Assembly (NCBI RefSeq): GCF_000739375.1
Contig: NZ_CP006704.1
Location: 2,170,001-2,234,000 of the forward strand
DNA length: 64,000 nucleotides
Direction: 5' to 3'
From: Comamonas testosteroni TK102
GTDB taxonomy: Bacteria; Pseudomonadota; Gammaproteobacteria; Burkholderiales; Burkholderiaceae_C
Below the pieces are notes generated by a model. That model was not told where the DNA came from, did no database searches, and saw nothing but the letters and a program-made list of their open reading frames with translations. The translations under genes and the position numbers were made by a program. This document shows, one piece after another, positions 8,434 through 15,713 of this stretch; the first letter of the stretch is position 1; each line of letters begins with the position of its first letter.

Positions 8434-9003
8434 CCGTCGCAGCGGACATGGCGTGGCTGATGCGCTTGGGCTTGCTGCGGCAGGTTGTACGAAAGCGTGC
8501 CGTCCCCGACGCTGGCAGTTCGTTGTCTGCGTGTGTCACGAAGGATGGTTCACGGACACGCCGCCCGGCCTTGTGGGGAGCTTCCGCACCGCGCTTGCAG
8601 CAGGGCCGCCGCAAGGTGCAGGGGCGCATTCCTCCTGTCGTTGGGGATGGGCCTTGGCTTCATGTCAGGGGGCGTGCCGGTGAAACCTTTGCGCAGGGAT
8701 GCCGAGTCGGCCATGTCTCCTTTCGGATTGGGAGGGGGCGGCCCAAGGCGTCCTTGTGTTGTTGTGAATCCTGGCGGTGGCGCGGCTGCGCCTCGGGCTT
8801 CATGGCTGCAACCGTCCGGCGAAAACAGTTTCCCCTGCTTTGTCACTGCGTTCGGCGCATTCCTCGCGGGACAAATTGTTGTCGCCTCCCGGCCCTCCAC
8901 TGCGTTGCGGCCGCAAGCGGTGCAGCCAGCCCGTCCCCCGCCGTCCGGATCACAACAACGACGCGATGGGCGCGAACCTTGTTCAACCGTAAGGAGATTC
9001 ATC

Positions 9004-9318
9004 ATGGCAACCATCGGCACCTTCACCGCGGACAAAGACGGCTTCACCGGCGCGCTGCGCACCCTGACCCTCAACGTCAAGGCCAAGCTGGTTCCCAATG
9101 ACAAGGGGGGCAACGAACACGCCCCCGATTACCGCGTGCAGGCGGCGGGCTTCGACATCGGCGCGGCGTGGAAGAAAGTCAGCAAGGCCGAGCGGCCCTA
9201 CGTGTCCGTGACCCTCGACGATCCTTCGTTCCCGGCAACGGTCTATGCCCGGCTGATCGAGGAAGAGGACGGCACGCACACGCTGATCTGGTCGCGCAGC
9301 AAGCCCCAGGCGGCCTGA
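9004..9318 (+). CDS. DUF736 family protein
   Basis: 104 residues; ATG at 9004 after AAGGAG. Opens [20 protein letters not shown] and includes [23 protein letters not shown], the typical DUF736 pattern of a small beta-rich cytoplasmic protein. Family members are found almost only on plasmids and ICEs of Proteobacteria, often near trb or tra genes; their biochemical role is not established. Followed 10 bp later by a hairpin terminator. Confidence 0.85.
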   Translation: MATIGTFTADKDGFTGALRTLTLNVKAKLVPNDKGGNEHAPDYRVQAAGFDIGAAWKKVSKAERPYVSVTLDDPSFPATVYARLIEEEDGTHTLIWSRSKPQAA

Positions 9319-9327
9319 CGGCCGCAA

Positions 9328-9351
9328 CGCCCCGCCCACTGCGGCGGGGCG
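9328..9351 (+). terminator. Terminator-like hairpin after the DUF736 gene
   Basis: CGCCCCGCC pairs with GGCGGGGCG around a six-base loop, 9 bp after the stop. No clear T-run follows. Confidence 0.5.
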
Positions 9352-9481
9352 CTGTGCTGCTTTCGCAGCGCTGCATGGAAGCCCAATCATTGCGGGAGCG
9401 TGCTCTCACTGTTGGGCTGCTTCTGTCTGGATGTGGTGAGTCTGAGGCTGCAGGAATGGCCGGGCGTGTCGGTGCCTTGCA

Positions 9482-9683
9482 CCGCCGGGCTTTTCGGGCT
9501 GCGCCCCGTGCCGACTTCGCCGTCACGGCCATTCGGCTCCAATCCCTCACGCCTTCGCGCCTGCGGCGCTGCGCGCTCCGCTTGCCTCCGGGGGAAAGCC
9601 CTGCGGGCTATCCCCGCCGCGCAGGGCTTGGCGCCCCTCGATGCCGCCGAACCGGCGTGCGCCGGATCGGCCCGGCCAGCGCC
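9482..9683 (+). repeat. Dispersed ICE intergenic repeat, copy 5 (full length)
   Basis: Near-identical to 8234-8433 with a few substitutions, such as GACTTCGCC for GTCTTTGCC. Its last bases run into the stop region of the minus-strand regulator gene, so the repeat supplies the 3' end of that transcript. Confidence 0.8.
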
Positions 9684-9973
9684 TACGGCTGCGCCGCTGT
9701 GAGCTGGCCTTCCGTCGCGGTCATCAGCACCGCCGTGCTGCATTCAAGCGCGCTGGCGATCTTGAAGATGATGGCCAGCGTGGGCATGTGCTCGCCGCGC
9801 TCGACCTTGCCCATGTGGGAACGCTCGACGCCAGCCAGGTGCGCCAGTGATTCCTGCGCGATGCCGCGCTCCATCCGCAGCGCACGCACCGCCGCGCCGA
9901 AGGCGTGAGCCAACTCGGCGTCATGGGTGGTGGAGCCGGCCGGTCGGCCGCGCTGAACGGATCGCTTCTGCAT
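9683..9973 (-). CDS. XRE-family helix-turn-helix transcriptional regulator
   Basis: 96 residues from the ATG at 9973 (MQKRSVQRGRP); an in-frame start at 10000 exists but lacks a site. The core AFGAAVRALRMERGIAQESL followed by AHLAGVERSHMGKVERGEHMPTLAIIFKIASAL is a classic HTH_3/Cro-CI domain covering most of the protein. The N-terminal RGRPAGSTTHD arm may contact DNA. It is transcribed away from the DUF2958 gene, and inverted repeats in the shared upstream region are candidate binding sites. Such small XRE proteins usually repress ICE genes. Confidence 0.85.
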   Translation of the reverse strand: MQKRSVQRGRPAGSTTHDAELAHAFGAAVRALRMERGIAQESLAHLAGVERSHMGKVERGEHMPTLAIIFKIASALECSTAVLMTATEGQLTAAQP

Positions 9974-10055
9974 GGACAGAAGCGTCAAGTCGCAGCACAA
10001 TTAAAACCACGTTATCTTTAACTCTTTCATGCCATTGGCCGTATTCGTGCTTTTA

Positions 10056-10080
10056 CGGAAATCCGCTTTTGCGGATTCCG
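10056..10080. promoter_or_regulatory. Palindrome in the XRE/DUF2958 intergenic region
   Basis: CGGAAATCCGC and GCGGATTCCG form a 10-bp inverted repeat (one bulged A) around TTTT. It lies between divergent genes at 9973 and 10237, the expected place for an operator. Confidence 0.45.
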
Positions 10081-10236
10081 CCAAAACCGGAGAACCGCCA
10101 TCGTGTCTTTCCAGATTTCTACAATTCCGCTTTTGCGCTTCCGTACTTCCACGGCTTGGGTGGAATACGCCTCCGCGCTTCGACGTGGAAACGCAAAACC
10201 GGCTGGGCACTCCCATGTTGAAGCAGGAATACCGTG

Positions 10237-10587
10237 ATGAACGCTCCCCTTGTCACCGATGAACAGCGCGCCGCGCTGCTGGTGAACGGGTGGCTTGCTG
10301 CCACTGGCGAACCGAACGACCCGTTGCCGGTCGTGCGGCTGTTCACGCCCGACGCGCACGCCACCTGGCTGCTCACCGCGCTCGATCCCACTGACGGCGA
10401 TACGGCCTACGGCCTGATCGACCTGGGAATCAGCATGCCCGAGCTGGGCCGCGTGAAGCTGTCCGACCTCGCGTCCATCGTCGGGCCGAACAAGTTGCCC
10501 GTGATGCGGGATCGGTATTTCCAGGCGGTGCGCCCGCTGTCGGAATATCTGCGGCTGGCGCAAGAGAACGGTTCCATCGTCGATTGA
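10237..10587 (+). CDS. DUF2958 domain-containing protein
   Basis: 116 residues from the ATG at 10237, preceded by AGCAGG. The order LVTDEQRAALLVNG, PVVRLFTPDAHATWLLTALD, AYGLIDLGISMPELGRVKLS and RDRYFQAVRPLSEYLRLA follows the DUF2958 family throughout. The family is carried by plasmids and ICEs and by some phages; function unknown. No membrane segments. Encoded divergently from the XRE regulator and followed by a structured operator-like site. Confidence 0.82.
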   Translation: MNAPLVTDEQRAALLVNGWLAATGEPNDPLPVVRLFTPDAHATWLLTALDPTDGDTAYGLIDLGISMPELGRVKLSDLASIVGPNKLPVMRDRYFQAVRPLSEYLRLAQENGSIVD

Positions 10588-10616
10588 ACCGCCCACGCAC
10601 CGGCGAAACCGGGCGT

Positions 10617-10660
10617 ATTGAGACTATTTCAGTCTTATTCCAGACTCGCCAAGTCTCAAT
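10617..10660. promoter_or_regulatory. Four phased AGACT/AGTCT half-sites (nested inverted repeat)
   Basis: ATTGAGACT at 10617 is the exact inverse of AGTCTCAAT at 10652. Inside, AGTCT (10631) and AGACT (10642) form a second inverted pair. The four half-sites start 10, 11 and 10 bp apart, one helical turn each, with alternating orientation. This is the geometry of a cooperative operator, or of a nested cruciform. It lies upstream of the DUF2285 gene, in a 341-bp gap that otherwise shows no gene. Confidence 0.55.
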
Positions 10661-10928
10661 TGGCACTCATGCATCCAAGCCCTGCGCTTCTGCTTGAAAA
10701 AGTCACGATCTTTCACGCGGCTTGCGGCATGGTGTTTTGTGCCGCCGTGACATTTTTTGGCTCATGCGGCCGTCGCATTCGGACGGATTTCGCAATGCAC
10801 CGGAGCCCATCGGTCTTGACTACCAATGGTTACAGCCTGCCCCGATTCTGATGATGTTTTGACCTTGATGCGATAGCTCCGCGTTTCTCGCCGTGGCGGC
10901 GTTCCTGAATTCGACAGGAGCTTTCGTC

Positions 10929-11705
10929 ATGGTCGATCCTCACCATCTTGCGCACTGGTATCCCACCGCCGCCTACCTCTACGTCTTGTGGCTGGATGCG
11001 CTCGCGCTGGCCTGGGAGTACCTGCGCCGTCATCCCGATTACCGGCTCGACTGGCTGCGCCAGCATCGCCGGCCACAAGCCGCACAGCAGGCGGCGCATC
11101 GCTGGGGCTTGCGCCTGTTGGAAGACCCGGCCTTGGATGCGCGCGACGCGCATCCGGCTTGGCTGCCCGGCCATGCCGGCGTGGTGCAGCTCTATCCCGA
11201 TGCCGATCCGCCGTCCGACGCTGTGACCTTCGCGTTCTGGCGTATCCCCGGCCACAAGCAGCTGCTGCATGACGGCAAAGGGCTGGCGCTGATCGCGCTC
11301 CGCCCCGGCCAGTGCCTGCGCTTCGTGCTGGCGCATGGCCTGGAAGACGGCATGGCCGTGGCCTATGCCCATCGCGGCGGCGCTACCGCACCTGCGCGCG
11401 GTCATGTGCCTGGCGCAGCCCTGGCCGATACCAAGCCCAGGCCAACGCCTGCCGCGCTGCTGGAGTTGCACACCCTACAGGCGCTTGACGCGACCCTGGC
11501 GGGCGCGTCCTTGCGCGAGGTGGCCGAAGGACTGTTCGGTGCAGATACCGTGGCCGCTGACTGGCACGCCGATGGCGACCTGCGCGCCCGCGTGCGGCGT
11601 CTGGCACGGCGCGGCGATGCGTTGATGCGCGGCGGCTACCGCCGACTAGCACAGCTTCCGCCGTTTGAGAAGGGACGTTTTGAAGGGGACGCAAAACGTC
11701 CCTGA
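10929..11705 (+). CDS. DUF2285 domain-containing protein
   Basis: 258 residues; ATG at 10929 after ACAGGAG. The N-terminal part (LDALALAWEYLRRHPDYRLDW) is the DUF6499-like segment. The C-terminal part (LLELHTLQALDATLAGASLREVAEGLFG, then LRARVRRLARRGDALMRGGYRRL) is the DUF2285 domain, which includes a helix-turn-helix. It is a conserved gene just before rdfS in these ICEs and is thought to regulate transfer or excision. The last 15 residues (PPFEKGRFEGDAKRP) are encoded by a perfect hairpin and look like an addition to the domain. Confidence 0.82.
   Translation: MVDPHHLAHWYPTAAYLYVLWLDALALAWEYLRRHPDYRLDWLRQHRRPQAAQQAAHRWGLRLLEDPALDARDAHPAWLPGHAGVVQLYPDADPPSDAVTFAFWRIPGHKQLLHDGKGLALIALRPGQCLRFVLAHGLEDGMAVAYAHRGGATAPARGHVPGAALADTKPRPTPAALLELHTLQALDATLAGASLREVAEGLFGADTVAADWHADGDLRARVRRLARRGDALMRGGYRRLAQLPPFEKGRFEGDAKRP
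11672..11702. repeat. Perfect palindrome at the 3' end of the DUF2285 gene
   Basis: GGGACGTTTTG and CAAAACGTCCC form an 11-bp perfect stem around a 9-base loop, ending immediately before the TGA stop. It could be an attenuator before rdfS or a small inserted palindromic element. Confidence 0.5.
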
Positions 11706-11788
11706 GCAGGAGAGCTTCGTTTTCTGAGACTGCCTCCATCCGGTTGCGCTGTGTGGCCGGAGCTTCAAAACCGATGGAGGTTCACACC

Positions 11789-12070
11789 ATGCGTCCCGCT
11801 CCCTTGCGGCCTGCCGCCACTGTCTCGACCGCTGCCGCGCAGCCGCAGCGTTATCTCACCAACGACGAAGCCGCCGAGTACCTGCGGCTGTCGCCGCGCA
11901 CGCTGGAGAAGCAGCGCGTGATCGGCGGCGGCCCGCGCTTTCGCAAGTTCGGCCGGCGCGTCATGTACGCCGTGGCCGACCTCGATGCCTGGGCGGCCGA
12001 CCGCAGCTTCGAGACCACTTCCGATCCCGAGTACGCCGAGCACCATGCGGCGGACAGCCGTGCGCGCTGA
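11789..12070 (+). CDS. rdfS: Excisionase/recombination directionality factor, RdfS-like HTH protein
   Basis: 93 residues; ATG at 11789 after GATGGAGG. The core LTNDEAAEYLRLSPRTLEKQ followed by RVIGGGPRFRKFGRRVMYAVADLDAWAA is the MerR/AlpA-like winged HTH (HTH_17) of excisionases. In related ICEs a protein of this type directs the integrase towards excision. It is preceded by the DUF2285 gene and followed by repA, the expected order. A general AlpA-like regulator remains possible. Confidence 0.75.
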   Translation: MRPAPLRPAATVSTAAAQPQRYLTNDEAAEYLRLSPRTLEKQRVIGGGPRFRKFGRRVMYAVADLDAWAADRSFETTSDPEYAEHHAADSRAR

Positions 12071-12096
12071 TCGGCGGTGCGCGGGTGGGCTTCGCC

Positions 12097-12930
12097 ATGT
12101 CCAAACCCTCGCAGGAACGCGAACAGCTCGATCTGTTCCGCGCCCTGCCGGGCGACATGGCGCCGCGCGACAGCCAGGATTTGATGGCCTTTCCGTTCTT
12201 CTCGCTGGCGAAGTCGCGGCGCACGGCGCTGATCGACTTCCGCGCCAGCGGCATCACGATCCGCGTGGAGGGCACGCAGGAACACGGCATCGCCACGATC
12301 TGGGACGCGGACGTGCTGATCTGGGCGGCCTCGCAGATCGTGGAAGCCCGCGACGCGGGGCTGCGCGCGTCACGACTCATGCAGGCAACGCCCTACGAGA
12401 TCCTGCGCTTCATCGGGCGCGGTACGTCGCTGCGCGACTACCAGCGCCTCAAAGCGGCCTTGGACCGCCTGCAATCGACCACGGTGGCCACGTCCATTCG
12501 CGAGACGACCGGGCGGCGCCTGCACCGCTTCTCGTGGATCAACGAGTGGAAGGAGCTGGCCGATGCCAGCGGTACGCCGCTGGGCATCGAACTGATCCTG
12601 CCGGACTGGTTCTATGGGGGCGTGCTGGATGCGGCACTGGTGCTGACCATCGACCCGGCGTACTTCCGGCTGACGGGTGGCATCGAGCGATGGCTGTACC
12701 GCCTGGTGCGCAAGCATGGTGGACGGCAGCCGGGCGGCTGGCAGTTCGATTTCCAGCACCTGTATCGCAAATCGGGCAGCGTGGCGCGGTACTACGACTT
12801 CGCCGCCGACCTGCGGGCGCTGGTGGCGCGGCAAACCTTGCCCGGCTACCAGTTGGGAATCGAGTACGTATCCGGGATTTCCTCGCCGCTGCTGACGTTC
12901 CGGCCCGTGCCGCAAACGGCACGGGGATAA
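12097..12930 (+). CDS. repA: Replication initiator protein RepA
   Basis: 277 residues from the ATG at 12097 (MSKPSQEREQLDLF); an in-frame ATG at 12085 is less likely. It matches the RepA family of Tn4371-type ICEs and IncP-like plasmids: MAFPFFSLAKSRRTALIDF, SRLMQATPYEILRFIGRGTS, LKAALDRLQSTTVATSI, LPDWFYGGVLD, GGIERWLYRLVRKHGG. The last parts fit a tandem winged-helix initiator. Three iteron-like repeats follow directly, suggesting that it can drive replication of the excised circle. parA lies downstream. Confidence 0.85.
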   Translation: MSKPSQEREQLDLFRALPGDMAPRDSQDLMAFPFFSLAKSRRTALIDFRASGITIRVEGTQEHGIATIWDADVLIWAASQIVEARDAGLRASRLMQATPYEILRFIGRGTSLRDYQRLKAALDRLQSTTVATSIRETTGRRLHRFSWINEWKELADASGTPLGIELILPDWFYGGVLDAALVLTIDPAYFRLTGGIERWLYRLVRKHGGRQPGGWQFDFQHLYRKSGSVARYYDFAADLRALVARQTLPGYQLGIEYVSGISSPLLTFRPVPQTARG

Positions 12931-12955
12931 CTACGGCAAAGCCTGTGGATGGGCT

Positions 12956-13020
12956 CGTGCTATCAGGCAACAAAGGTATCGTGCTATCAGGCAACGAATC
13001 CTCGTGCTATCAGGCAACAA
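12956..13020 (+). repeat. Three iteron-like direct repeats; candidate ICE replication origin
   Basis: The 16-bp sequence CGTGCTATCAGGCAAC occurs exactly at 12956, 12980 and 13003, so the units are 24 and 23 bp apart. They sit 26 bp after the repA stop and before an AT-rich run (TTCCCTAACTTAATTTCTCT). Spacing near two helical turns, position and AT-rich neighbour are those of an iteron origin. Confidence 0.65.
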
Positions 13021-13219
13021 AATCGGCCGCAAACCCGCGCCAGCATTGGGATTGCGCGTCCTCTAACTTCCCTAACTTAATTTCTCTAACTTTTAGTAGG
13101 GAAACGCCGCTGCGGTGGACAACCACCACGCGGCCACAAACGGCAGGCAAAACCAGCCACCAGCCGACAGGTTTTGCAGGCCGATCAATGCAAGGCTTTC
13201 CAGCATGGAGGGCCGCGCC

Positions 13220-13858
13220 ATGATCGTCGCTCTGCTCAACCAGAAAGGCGGCGTGGGCAAGACCACGCTCGCCACACACATCGCCGGCGAGCTGGCGATG
13301 CGCGGCCAGCACGTCGTCCTGCTGGACGCCGACCCGCAGGGTTCATCGCTGGACTGGACACAGCGCAGAAGCCAGCAGGGTTTGCCAAGGTTGTTCAGCG
13401 CCGTGGGCCTGGCACGCGAAACGCTGCATCAGGAAGCACCAGAACTCGCCAGGCGGGCCGATCACGTCGTCATCGACGGCCCGCCACGCATCGCGGCACT
13501 GGCGCGCTCCGCGCTGCTGGCGGCCGAGCGCGTGCTGATCCCCGTGCAACCCAGCCCCTACGACCTGTGGGCCAGCGCCGAGATGGTGGCGCTGATCCGC
13601 GAGGCCCAGGTGTTCCGGCCTGCGCTGCGCGCGGCCTTCGTCATCAACCGGCGCGTCAGCACCACGATCATCGGGCGCGAGGCGCGGCAGTCGCTGGCCG
13701 ACCAACCGCTGCCGGCGCTGCGCGCCGAGGTTCGCCAGCGCATCGTCTTCGCCGACAGCGTGGCCGCCGGTCGGCTCGCACGCGAGACGGCGCCGGACAG
13801 CGCCGCCGCGCGTGAAATCACCGCGCTGGTGGACGAACTGCTGCGGTGGCCGACATGA
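13220..13858 (+). CDS. parA: ParA-family partition ATPase
   Basis: 212 residues from the ATG at 13220, chosen for the upstream GGAGGG and because it gives the standard ParA N-terminus MIVALLNQKGGVGKTTLA. This is the deviant Walker A (K9, K14, T15). DADPQGSSLDW and VVIDGPPRI are the Walker A' and B motifs, and LIPVQPSPYDLWA follows. The short length and missing N-terminal DNA-binding domain indicate a type Ib-like (IncC/ParF) ATPase. It should help retain the excised ICE circle. The next gene overlaps its stop by ATGA. Confidence 0.9.
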   Translation: MIVALLNQKGGVGKTTLATHIAGELAMRGQHVVLLDADPQGSSLDWTQRRSQQGLPRLFSAVGLARETLHQEAPELARRADHVVIDGPPRIAALARSALLAAERVLIPVQPSPYDLWASAEMVALIREAQVFRPALRAAFVINRRVSTTIIGREARQSLADQPLPALRAEVRQRIVFADSVAAGRLARETAPDSAAAREITALVDELLRWPT

Positions 13859-14139
13859 CCGAGAAGCCGCCACCGAACAGCAGACGCACGGCAAAGCGCG
13901 TCGGCATCGGCGCGCGTCCGCCCGCGAATCCGCACGCCGAGGCGTGGATTCGCCAAGGCGACGCCGATGCGCTCAACAAGGGCGACCTCTACACCGCCCG
14001 CCTGACCCTCGACATCACGCCCGCGCTGCGCGCGCGCATCAAGGTGTCGGCCTTCACGCAAGGCGTGACCGTGGCCGATCTGCTGCGGGGCCTGCTGGAG
14101 CGGGAGTTTCCCGAGCATCGCAGGGAGAACACCCCATGA
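13855..14139 (+). CDS. Small ribbon-helix-helix-like partner of ParA
   Basis: 94 residues, starting inside the parA stop (ATGA). The basic N-terminus (MTEKPPPNSRRTAKRVGIGAR) is followed by LYTARLTLDITPALRARIKV and SAFTQGVTVADLLRGLLERE, a strand plus two helices of ribbon-helix-helix type. A small basic RHH protein translationally coupled to a type Ib ParA usually acts as the centromere-binding partner and autorepressor. That role is inferred; the larger ParB at 5274 is the alternative partner. Confidence 0.65.
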   Translation: MTEKPPPNSRRTAKRVGIGARPPANPHAEAWIRQGDADALNKGDLYTARLTLDITPALRARIKVSAFTQGVTVADLLRGLLEREFPEHRRENTP

Positions 14140-14669
14140 CCGCATCCGCTTCGCCTGCCGCTGGCGCGGCTACGGCTGCGCTCGCAGCTCCTTCCGGCCA
14201 TCCTGCCAGGGCGCCGCTGACGCGCGTGGCACTGGCCTACATCGAACCGCGCTTCAAGCTCTACCTGCGCTTCGGCGAACCTGCGCGCACGCACCAGCTC
14301 GACCGCTGGCGGCGCTGCGCCGTGTTCCTGCCGGGCGCGATGTTGTGCCGCATCCGCTGGCAGGCCAACGACTACGGCACGATCCGCTGGCAGCTCATGG
14401 TGATGCAGGCTTGCACGCCGCTCGATGCGGCGCAGCGCATTCCCGGCGTGCAGCCGGGCGCACGCCTGCTGCTGCACGCCGAGGGCGAGAATCAGGTGCG
14501 CGCCGTGCTGGAGCGCATCGACGCCATCGAGGCGCTGGGCATCGCACCTGTCGGTGCCTCGCCCGCGTACTGGCGCACGCTCGCCAACCGGCTCGCTGCG
14601 CGCCTGCCGCTGCCCGAATACACCGCCGAGCGGCACGCCGCCTGGCTGACCGGGAGGGCCCTGCCATGA
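14136..14669 (+). CDS. DUF2840 domain-containing protein
   Basis: 177 residues, ATG overlapping the previous stop. After a low-complexity Ala-rich start comes LTRVALAYIEPRFKLYLRFG, CAVFLPGAMLCRIRWQANDY, GTIRWQLMVMQACTP and VQPGARLLLHAEGENQVRAV, the conserved core of DUF2840. It is regularly found between parA and traF in Tn4371-type ICEs; no biochemical role known. No signal peptide or membrane helix. Confidence 0.82.
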   Translation: MTASASPAAGAATAALAAPSGHPARAPLTRVALAYIEPRFKLYLRFGEPARTHQLDRWRRCAVFLPGAMLCRIRWQANDYGTIRWQLMVMQACTPLDAAQRIPGVQPGARLLLHAEGENQVRAVLERIDAIEALGIAPVGASPAYWRTLANRLAARLPLPEYTAERHAAWLTGRALP

Positions 14670-15265
14670 CGCTTCCATCCGCCGTTGCCGGTGCAGCGGG
14701 CATTCCGCCGCGTCCTCACTCGCGCCTGCGCGCTCGCATCGTGCTGGCGGGCCTGTCCGCCTGCGGCCTCGCTGCGCTGGCCTGGGCGTCCTTCGTGCAT
14801 CCGCTGCCGCGCCTGATCTACAACCCGTCCGACAGCGTGGCGGTCGGCTGGTATCGCGTCGATCCGCAGGGCCACGGCACCGACTCGCTGCCACGTCCTT
14901 TGTCCGTGGGCAGCATCGTCCTGACCACGCTGCCGCCAGATGCCGCCGCGCTGGCCGCGCAGCGCGGCTACCTGCCGGCGCGCCTGCCGCTGCTCAAGCG
15001 CGTGGGCGCCGTCGCGCCGCAGGAAGTGTGCATCGCTGGCGACATTGTCCGCATCGACGGCGTGCCTTCGGCCGCCGTGCTGCCTGCCGACCGCTGGGGC
15101 CGGCCTCTGCCATCCTGGCAGCAATGCCGCCGCCTTGAACCCGGCGAACTGTTCTTGCTCAGTGTGACCAACCCTGCATCGTTCGACAGCCGGTATTTCG
15201 GGCCGGTCAGCGCATCCGCCGTGATCGGCGTCGCGCATCCGGTCTGGCTGGAGTCCCGCCCATGA
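14666..15265 (+). CDS. traF: Conjugal transfer signal peptidase TraF (S26 family)
   Basis: 199 residues, ATG overlapping the DUF2840 stop. One N-terminal membrane anchor (about residues 24-45) leads to IYNPSDSVAVGWYRVDP, where the Ser of the NPSDSV segment is the S26 nucleophile. LLKRVGAVAPQEVCIAGD supplies the catalytic Lys, and ELFLLSVTNPASFDSRYFGP is the third conserved box. TraF in RP4 cyclises or processes the TrbC pilin; here it would act on the trbC product at 36738. Good match in length and motifs. Confidence 0.9.
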   Translation: MTLPSAVAGAAGIPPRPHSRLRARIVLAGLSACGLAALAWASFVHPLPRLIYNPSDSVAVGWYRVDPQGHGTDSLPRPLSVGSIVLTTLPPDAAALAAQRGYLPARLPLLKRVGAVAPQEVCIAGDIVRIDGVPSAAVLPADRWGRPLPSWQQCRRLEPGELFLLSVTNPASFDSRYFGPVSASAVIGVAHPVWLESRP

Positions 15266-15713
15266 TGGCCGCCGACTCGCTGCACGTCGCCGTGCATCTC
15301 ATCGTGCCATCGGGCGTGTCGTTCTGCCGTTCGTCGCCGTGTCGTCGCGCGTGCAGTGCGAGCGCATTCGCGCCGCACTTCGCGTTGCCTTCGGCGCAGC
15401 CATCCAACGTGCAGGCGTCTTGCCTCGAACGCGCCCGGCCTGCGGCCGTGTCCGCGTTCGCCGGCGCGCTGGCTGCTCGCGCAGCAGCGCCGCCGGGCCG
15501 CCGCTGCCCGGAGCGCCAGCGAGGGGCAAAGGCGGAAGGCAAGACAAAAGGGGGCGGCACCTGTCGGCCCGCAAAGCCAGTCTGCACGTGGGGGGGGCGA
15601 GGCACGCAGCGGCTTTGCCGCCGTGCCGCTTGGGGCGTGAGGCACGCACCGATACAGGCATGTCCGCGTGCTTCGCACGCCCGGACACGCCAGAGTTTGC
15701 AGGGAGCGCAGGC
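15266..15713 (+). other. Region between traF and rlxS; candidate transfer-origin zone
   Basis: 448 bp. A 151-codon frame from 15262 is Cys/Arg/Ala-rich low-complexity sequence that I do not trust as a gene. At 15662-15686, GTCCG-CGTGC-TTC-GCACG-CC-CGGAC forms an interrupted stem just before the relaxase gene. A position next to the relaxase gene and a stable hairpin fit oriT, but no nick sequence could be recognised. Confidence 0.3.

Noticed and set aside
8485..9003. In-frame extension upstream of the DUF736 gene
   Set aside because: The ATG at 9004 has a good AAGGAG site and matches the family start; upstream sequence is low-complexity.
2910..9683. CRISPR array as an explanation of the repeated intergenic sequences
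   Set aside because: Copies are about 100-200 bp, irregularly spaced and separated by genes, without short repeats and spacers or cas genes.
12956..13020. CRISPR array as an explanation of the three short repeats after repA
   Set aside because: Spacers would be only 7-8 bp and there are three units; the iteron reading fits better.
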